Shown here one piece after another: positions 57,993 to 64,000 of a DNA stretch of 64,000 nucleotides. A program made the position numbers and the translations under genes. Numbering within the stretch: position 1 is the first letter of the stretch; every line of letters starts with the position of its first letter. Under the pieces are notes generated by a model. The model saw only the letters and a program-made list of their open reading frames with translations, was not told the origin of the DNA and searched no databases. The DNA comes from Trichomonas vaginalis G3 (Eukaryota; Parabasalia; Trichomonadida; Trichomonadidae), in NCBI RefSeq assembly GCF_026262505.1, contig NC_067203.1, positions 26,393,411 to 26,457,410 of the forward strand, read 5' to 3'.

Positions 57993-60213
57993 ATGATGAG
58001 TACGTGTGCTCGGCATTCGCCGAGCGAATTGAGTTTAACGTACTATGAAAAGTGACAAATTTGGGCTTTTTTTCCTAGGGTTATGATCTCTTCCTTTCTG
58101 CTCAATACGACAGAAATGAAAGAATGAATTTGTACTCCCTAATTGATTACTACAATCTGTATCTATCTTTAACATAGAATTAGCTGCATTGTGATTTATA
58201 CTCCAGAATTATTCAATTTAAGATCAACCTCGTAAATTTTAATCATATTGCACAATACTCCTACGTTGAGATAAGAACATGATTATACATACCAAAGCCC
58301 CATATTAAAAATCAAAATTTAGCACCTCCATTATGCAACCACATTATTCGTCGCAAATAAGTATATTTACGCATATTATGATGCATATTCACACAACTCG
58401 TATACATGAAAAGTTATTAAAATCAGACAAAATTATTGCAATAAGGAAAAAAACAACTTTATTATATATGTTAGTAATGAATTACAAATATTTCTACAAA
58501 GAATGCTCAATACTTCATATAATCTTCGAATATTTCTTATTACAAGTTAATACATTTTGACTCGAACATGATAAACAAAAGCTGACACGCTGATTACTAC
58601 ATTTATGAAAATATAGTACGTTTCCATTCATCTGTTTACTTGTTTTTGTTGGAATAAAATCATTTTTTTTTCTTTCATGAAATAAGAATTTTGCTGCGAA
58701 AGCAATATCTCTAACAATAATTAATACATTACGTCAACTCTGGAATGAGTATTTATCAAATATGATATCAAAATCAAAAATTAGTTGTTTTTTATGAGTA
58801 AAAACGATGTAAATTGATTATTTGACTAATTATCAAATACTTTGATTTTCCAAATTTTTTTCGAAATTGATTTTTTCATGTGAAAATTCAAATTGTTTAA
58901 TTTCATTTTTGAAATTTTGAATTTTTTTTGGAATTTTGAGTTGATCAATTCAGCAGAATTGATAATGCTATTGCTTTAGGGCATACCACAAGGTGATGAA
59001 TAAAAGGTGAACATTAACAAATTATTTTAAATCACAAATATCATCCTCATCAACTTTAATTCTAAAAAGAACTGTACTGAATTATGAAAATGCATGATTT
59101 ACATTATTAAAATCTTTGAATGAAAATAGTACAAGATAAGTTTTTATTCATTTTTAATTAGATTTAAACGAAAAACTACTCCATATTAAAATTTAAGTCG
59201 AGAAATCGTATTTTGTTCTTATTTGTTAGCATTTTGTAGACATTCTAATCTTGAATTAATTTGTTACATGATATTATTAACAAATTTAACTGAAAAAATA
59301 TGTTAATATGGAATAAACCATGATTATATAAGCTATCAATGCTATATATACATATGTAAAAGATTCATATTAACCTAATTAACAAAAATGATAGATTTTC
59401 ATAAAGGTTCAATCTAGGTTCGTCCGAAAATTTTGATTTTTATATAGAAGACATAGTTTCATATACATAATTAAATTTTCAAACAAATTTGATCATACCA
59501 TTTATTAAGCAGGATAGTATATTAATTACTATCAGTATAAAAATATAAAAATGATTATATTTAATTATTGCATAATTTAGTCAAAGAGTTATAAGCCTCA
59601 AGTGATCGTTATCACCTTCAATGCACGTATACTTTATTGATTCATAGATATTTAATCTATGTTTGACATGTTGTTGTCGTCATTCGTTTTGTTCCCATTC
59701 TTCCTAAGTTAGAATTAGAGAATACACCATCCACATCATCTAATTTGGTCCTCAGCGATAGATTGGTTCATTTTGGAGGAGTCCCATCAGACAGTTTTCG
59801 AGCACCAAATATCAAATTTTAATGTATACAAATCTTTAGTGATTTATCTCTTTTATGATGAGTAAAAGGTTTCTGCTCATCAACATTTGATTTCCGACAT
59901 ATATGATTTCTAATTGCAATTATTTACTTTCTTTTTATAATCTAACTCTGTGACTCATACCATAAATTAATTATTGGAAAGTGTCAATATGTTTGGCACA
60001 ACGCATGGCGGAAGATACCAAACCATGCAGGGAATATGATACGTTTAAGATCTCCGAACTTTTTTTCCAAAAATTTTCTATCGTTGCCCTACCTCTTTTA
60101 CTTTAATTTCAATTGAATTTCATTAAATTTATTTTCATCGATAACTCTTTCTTCTGATTTGTCATATATTTGACCTCTCATTTTTCAAATTTTACTCATT
60201 TTTTTGAATCAAA

Positions 60214-61182
60214 ATGGAAGACGAAGAGATTGCTATTTTTGAGGCACACTCATTTAAATATAACAGTACAATCGCAGAGGGTTGTTTTGGCTCATTGCTC
60301 CTTATTTATTCACCCAAAACACAACTCAATTACTGCCTGAAAAGAATACACGAAAGTAGATTTAATCAAACAGATTTACAATATATCGAGAAAATTGAAG
60401 ATACACCCGAGATAGAACTTTACACGTATTATAAATTTCAAGATTATGTCTACATATTGCAGGATTATTCGCCAAATGATATCTACTTTTTATTGAAGAA
60501 GCAAGCAGAATTTACCGATGATCAATTAATGAAATACTGTCATGAAATACTTCTAACAGTAAAGCAGTACCATGACGAAAACATGTCACAGAACGATATT
60601 AGACCAACTAACTTCGTTTTTGACAAATTTGGCAGAATAAGGGTATCTAGTATGACTATAAATGCATCATCAGAAGATTTTCATTCATCACCCTCACATA
60701 CAGGAACAATGCTATTTATGGCACCAGAAGTATTCCGCAAAAAGTCATACGATCCGCTGAAATCTGATATTTGGTCCATTGGAGTTACATTTTATTGTAT
60801 GGCCACCAAAAATTACCCATATTACGCTACTAATCTCAATACATTTTTGAAGATTTTAAATACTGGCATCTATCCAGTATTTACTGTTGAGAACACAGAA
60901 TTGAGAAACATAATCATTAAATGCCTAGACTTTGATCCAAATAACAGACCAGCTGTAACAGAAATTCTGTCTATGCCTTACTTTAAGAAGCTTAACACAC
61001 CATCTCCAATGTCGAAACTTAATGTTATTAAAACAGCTAAATCAACCAGTGAATTACAATCCCCGTTCATGAAAAAAATGTTTCAAGATAGTTCGACAAG
61101 GATCTCTCAAGTTCCATTTAGGAGAAGAATGTTCAACGCTAGAAGTATGAAGGCAGAAAAACAAGACCCCACTGTTATTTAA
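60214..61182 (+). CDS. Protein kinase-like protein, predicted pseudokinase
   Basis: A complete 322-residue kinase fold: a loop AEGCFGSL (21-28), a VAIK-like lysine 43 (YCLKRI), APE (MAPEVF), DIWSIGVTFYCMA and a C-lobe ending NRPAVTEILSMPYF. The catalytic HRDLKxxN is QNDIRPTN (126-133), so the His and Arg of HRD are lost and the Lys is Arg. The metal-binding DFG is replaced by SSM (about 145-147). With DFG lost, phosphotransfer is unlikely, so it is probably a scaffold or regulator. Trichomonads have very large kinomes with many such members. It starts after TCATTT-type initiators about 30 bases upstream. Confidence 0.85.
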   Translation: MEDEEIAIFEAHSFKYNSTIAEGCFGSLLLIYSPKTQLNYCLKRIHESRFNQTDLQYIEKIEDTPEIELYTYYKFQDYVYILQDYSPNDIYFLLKKQAEFTDDQLMKYCHEILLTVKQYHDENMSQNDIRPTNFVFDKFGRIRVSSMTINASSEDFHSSPSHTGTMLFMAPEVFRKKSYDPLKSDIWSIGVTFYCMATKNYPYYATNLNTFLKILNTGIYPVFTVENTELRNIIIKCLDFDPNNRPAVTEILSMPYFKKLNTPSPMSKLNVIKTAKSTSELQSPFMKKMFQDSSTRISQVPFRRRMFNARSMKAEKQDPTVI

Positions 61183-61381
61183 TTATTTGATATAAAGAGG
61201 CAATTTTGAAATAGTTATTTTTGTAAAATTTACATATATAAACCTTAAATTTAATAATGCTCAATTTGACATGCATAAAGCAATAATACATACCTGATGA
61301 AATATACTTGATAAATTTTCAAATTCGAGAAAAATATATAATTTCTATCAGGGAAGCAGCTATTTAATCCTAAATGTGAAT
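61183..61381. other. Spacer before the tRNA gene
   Basis: AT-rich, no feature seen apart from the tRNA's own start. Confidence 0.5.
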
Positions 61382-61455
61382 TCCTCCCTAACTCAGTTGG
61401 TTAGAGTGTCAGACTGTTAATCTGGAAGTCGTGTGTTCGATCCACACGGGAGGAG
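61382..61455 (+). tRNA. tRNA-Asn (anticodon GTT)
   Basis: A perfect cloverleaf, 73 bases plus discriminator G: acceptor TCCTCCC / GGGAGGA, D-stem ACTC / GAGT, anticodon stem TCAGA / TCTGG with loop CTGTTAA and anticodon GTT at 61416-61418, T-stem GTGTG / CACAC around TTCGATC. No intron. The T run just downstream (61457-61462) is a pol III terminator. Confidence 0.95.
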
Positions 61456-61464
61456 ATTTTTTCG

Positions 61465-62818
61465 ATATGAAGATTTTTACTTTTTTGCTTTGGATAGCGT
61501 GCATACAGGCTCTGTACACCACCCTGAAGCGATTTGTAAGTCGAAATTCGGAAAAACTTTTCGAGGATATCAGATATCTTGTTCCATTTTGGATATCCTC
61601 CTATACAGTGTTCGCACTGATCTTGTATGAGTGCGGGGGACCGTTCAAACCGGGCGTGGCGGTCCTAGAAGCCCTAAATTCGCCCAAAGCGTGTCCCATT
61701 GATGGCCATTCGAGAACCGTTAAAGCCGCAAAAATTCTCTCAATTTTTGATCGCTGTTCGTTCTCAAGCATTATAAAGGTCCTGCGAAGAAGTGGAATCC
61801 CGGCCGCTTTAGCGACCAATATACTGATCATTTCATTTTATTTGGTTCAAAGAAGCCCAATCTCATTTTTCTGCCTGATTACCCTTTTTGCGGAAAAGTT
61901 GAGATTGAGATACTCTTCATCTTACCCGATTTCTCTTTTCCACCCTGTAACCCTTTTTGGTGGTAGAGACTACAGCAACATCCCGTATGTTGCGGTCCTT
62001 AGTCTCTATGAGATAATCATAAGATGTGAGCCCTTCCACCATTTAAGAGAAATGAACCTCTTGTCAATCCGATTGACGAGTTCATATGATAATACAAACG
62101 TTTACTCCGTTTCATATTTTGTTCTTTCTGAGACCTTGTTCATTATCCTGTTTAATCTTTCTTTATCTTACCCGATTATTCTTTCCCACCCTGTTTCCCT
62201 CTTTGGTGGTAGAGGCCATTGCAACATCCCATATGCTGCGTCCCTTGGTCTCTATAGACTGATCATAAGATTTAAGATTTCTGATAATGCAACAAAAACT
62301 CAGAGATACAGCGAGAAAGTTACATCTTTACTGTATATGTTTCCTGTTGAAACTCACCTCATAATCTCTCTTTTCCTTCAAACACAATGCAAAAACCTAC
62401 AAAGCCTCTTAACACCCAATGGCGAAAGAGATGTAGACCGCACTTATGGTTGGTGTGCCGCCGATGATCATCTCCGTTGTAGCTTGAATGAGCAAATGAC
62501 CGCGAGGGCAGCTGTTCCCGTGGGCTGCCGGCTTGATATGCAGAGCGAGACTGCATTTGCCTTTCCCTCCCGTTCAATACTCATTTCTTTGTCGTTTATA
62601 TGGAACTTAGATTCCATGAGAAGATTCGTTCAGATTCATTTCAATACACAGACGATAGCTCTCTCAAGTATCGTCTTGAAACACATCTTGCCGAATAAGA
62701 TGTGTTAAAAAGACAAGAAAAGATTTAGAAATCAGATTTCATACTACAAACTGCGTGAAAATAATTTCCGAACAAACAATGGCAAATATTATTTATTCCT
62801 ACGAATAAACTTTGAATT
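61465..62818. other. GC-richer insertion-like segment beside the tRNA
   Basis: This segment lies between two copies of a 25-bp sequence (the last bases of the tRNA plus its terminator). It is visibly GC-richer than all surroundings and carries two related structured blocks (about 61921-62030 and 62167-62276, period 246). Each has a CCACC / GGTGG stem followed by AGAG-x-CYA / TRGTCTCT and GCAACA / TGYTGC stems, with base changes that partly keep pairing. A 425-residue frame (61431-62708) crosses it but starts in the tRNA and looks non-globular. It could be a non-coding RNA gene or an element that inserted at the tRNA 3' end. Confidence 0.4.
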
Positions 62819-62843
62819 ATCCACACGGGAGGAGATTTTTTCG
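62819..62843 (+). repeat. 25-bp copy of tRNA-Asn 3' end and terminator
   Basis: Identical to 61440-61464 (CCACACGGGAGGAGATTTTT core), covering the end of the T-arm, acceptor 3' strand and T run. It is either a target duplication or the remnant of a second tRNA copy. Confidence 0.85.
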
Positions 62844-63267
62844 TTTTTGTAATTTTTTTATTGCCGCAAAATGCAAACAAATAAAATCGTTTCGAAGTTT
62901 CCAGGTGATCGGTGAACAGTAGTCCGCAAATGCTTTTCGAAGAGATCTCAAATCTTGTACCTTTTTAGATAATTTCCGAAATATAGTAAAAATTTGATGA
63001 AATAGTGAATCTTTTATGGAAACTTGCGTTTTGTAATAAGGAAAACTCGAATTACATAAGAATAATAGAAAATACGAAAGTTAATCTTGAATTATGATGA
63101 TTTCTCGTTGAGATAATGCACTGGACTCCAAAAAGATCCACGATATGGGATCTCCTTGAAAAAAACCTCCGAAATTACTGTTTACCGATTGCCCAGATTC
63201 CTCGTAGATTCTGTCTGCATGCAAATCGAAGCAATAAAAAAATTGACTTGTTTTATTTTTTATATTT
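62844..63267. other. Intergenic, nothing recognised
   Basis: AT-rich region upstream of the membrane-protein gene. A short ORF at 63116 overlaps the true gene in another frame and is not credible. Confidence 0.5.
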
Positions 63268-64000
63268 ATGGATCAAACTGATCCAAGGTCTTTCCAAATT
63301 GACTCAGAAGCTTTCATCCAATGGGTCATTGGAGCTTTATCCATTATTACTTTTGTAACTTGCATCATTTATTTCTTTGCAAACGAAATTTTATCAGTTA
63401 TTATTTTTTATTCTGCAGCAGAATCATTCCATCTTTTTAGGATCGTTAGATTTGTAGCTCCAAAATTAGAAATACCTCAAAATGTAACTCAAAAAGTATT
63501 AATGTGCCAAGATTTTTACATGTTTATTCTTTGCTTGCTTTTCATTGTTACAGAGAGCACAAATTATTTTGTAGTTCTTGACTATGCTGTAAATACATTA
63601 ATTGAAAGCTTACATTTCTTTGTTCATTTCTTAGCCCCATGGATGGGTGTTGAAGGTCCATTTGTAGCAAAACTCCGCTCTTACATTAACAATCAATACA
63701 TTCCAATAGTTTCAGCCATTATTGAAGTTTGTGTAACAATTTCATTCTTTATCCAAGCAATTACAAAGTTTTCATTCACAAACTTAATTATTTTCGTTGG
63801 ATACTTCTTCTTAGTCATTGTTGCTAGCCTTGCAACAACAGAAGCCCATGGAAGATTTTGGGCAAAGATTGGCCTCTTCCTCCGCGAATTTGCTGCATCT
63901 AGAAATGATAAACTTGGCCAGTATGTTGAACTTGTTGTAGAAAAATGTTCTCATTTCGCAAGTGTCGCCCAACAATATTTCCCTAAGAAAGATATCAAAG
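63268..64000 (+). CDS. Multi-pass membrane protein, TMEM33-like, 3' partial
   Basis: An open frame from ATG 63268 (MDQTDPRSFQIDSEAFIQWV) to the window edge, 244 residues so far and continuing. Hydrophobic spans: about 18-38 (VIGALSIITFVTCIIYFFAN), 42-50, 86-110 (FYMFILCLLFIVTE...), 148-168 (IVSAIIEVCVTISFFIQAIT) and 172-190 (LIIFVGYFFLVIVASLA). They are followed by a basic amphipathic part (HGRFWAKIGLFLREFAASRN) and a cytosolic tail (YFPKKDIK). The helix order and the charged post-membrane segment resemble the TMEM33/Pom33 family of ER membrane-shaping proteins. That match is by eye and only moderately sure. Confidence 0.6.
   Translation, partial: MDQTDPRSFQIDSEAFIQWVIGALSIITFVTCIIYFFANEILSVIIFYSAAESFHLFRIVRFVAPKLEIPQNVTQKVLMCQDFYMFILCLLFIVTESTNYFVVLDYAVNTLIESLHFFVHFLAPWMGVEGPFVAKLRSYINNQYIPIVSAIIEVCVTISFFIQAITKFSFTNLIIFVGYFFLVIVASLATTEAHGRFWAKIGLFLREFAASRNDKLGQYVELVVEKCSHFASVAQQYFPKKDIK

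Larger units (their letters stand above)
56700..60096. mobile_element. Degenerate DNA transposon, 19-bp TIRs and 8-bp duplication
   Basis: The left end AGAGGTAGGGCAACGATAG (56700-56718) and the right end are exact inverted matches over 19 bp, and TTTACTTT flanks both sides (56692-56699 and 60097-60104). An 8-bp duplication fits hAT, P or some MULE groups. The 3,397-bp interior is AT-rich with no intact transposase; a weak ORF lies at 57723-57992 and hairpins at 57524-57572 and 58009-58026. Probably a non-autonomous or decayed copy. It ends about 117 bp upstream of the kinase gene at 60214. Confidence 0.85.

Noticed and set aside
58333-58560. 75-aa ORF in the transposon interior
   Set aside because: Random-looking composition; no motif.
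61431-62708. 425-aa ORF downstream of the tRNA
   Set aside because: First ATG lies inside the tRNA, the sequence is a mosaic of structured repeats and has no domain; a non-coding reading seems likelier, though a protein is not excluded.

Overview
The window is AT-rich, intron-free eukaryotic DNA in which virus-like and transposable elements take up more space than host genes. A trichomonad (parabasalid such as Tritrichomonas or a relative) fits best. Host ORFs are long and uninterrupted. TCAYTW initiator-like motifs (TCACTT, TCATTT) lie 2-8 bases before two host start codons. There is a Pmp-like beta-helix surface protein, an ALK-type glycine-rich pseudogene, a mariner the size of trichomonad Tvmar1 elements, and Polinton/Maverick-type elements, which expanded in this lineage. 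The organism call is inference; no marker gene settles it.

Layout. Bases 1-16468 are the right part of a large Polinton-like element (E1), with its left end outside the window. It carries an HNH endonuclease, many unknown ORFs, an FtsK/A32-type ATPase, a D5-type SF3 helicase, a VSCCG-motif protein, broken capsid-like genes and a long coiled-coil protein, punctuated by a recurring repeat built on the palindrome TTAGATCTAA. Bases 16741-23362 are a nested repeat complex: two kinds of hairpin-rich tandem arrays in inverted orientation, a large foldback, a TTAA-flanked MITE and a mariner inserted in an unknown ORF.

Bases 24958-39450 are host: an RCK/MAK-type kinase, a 1327-aa helical-solenoid protein, a glycine-rich pseudogene, a ribosomal protein uS2 (RPSA) pseudogene, a RhoGAP protein, a foldback MITE and a Pmp-like type I membrane protein. 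Bases 39612-56329 are a second Polinton-like element (E2) with both ends visible: 89-bp terminal inverted repeats starting AGTAGTAGG and a 6-bp target duplication GAATTT. It holds a major-capsid-like protein, an ATPase, a collar-type fibre, a prim-pol/SF3 helicase between oppositely oriented iteron-like arrays, a KilA-N gene in an E1-type cassette, an rve integrase and a PolB C-terminal part.

Bases 56700-60096 are a DNA transposon skeleton with 19-bp TIRs and an 8-bp target duplication (TTTACTTT). Then follow a pseudokinase, a tRNA-Asn(GTT), a structured insertion-like segment flanked by a 25-bp copy of the tRNA 3' end, and the start of a multi-pass membrane protein, possibly TMEM33-like, that runs off the right edge.

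How it works together. E1 and E2 each encode a replication helicase, a packaging-type ATPase, capsid-like proteins and a shared VSCCG protein, so both derive from integrating dsDNA viruses. E2 looks nearly whole and young; E1 is more worn in its structural block. They appear to have exchanged a KilA-N cassette. Both are treated here as fossils.
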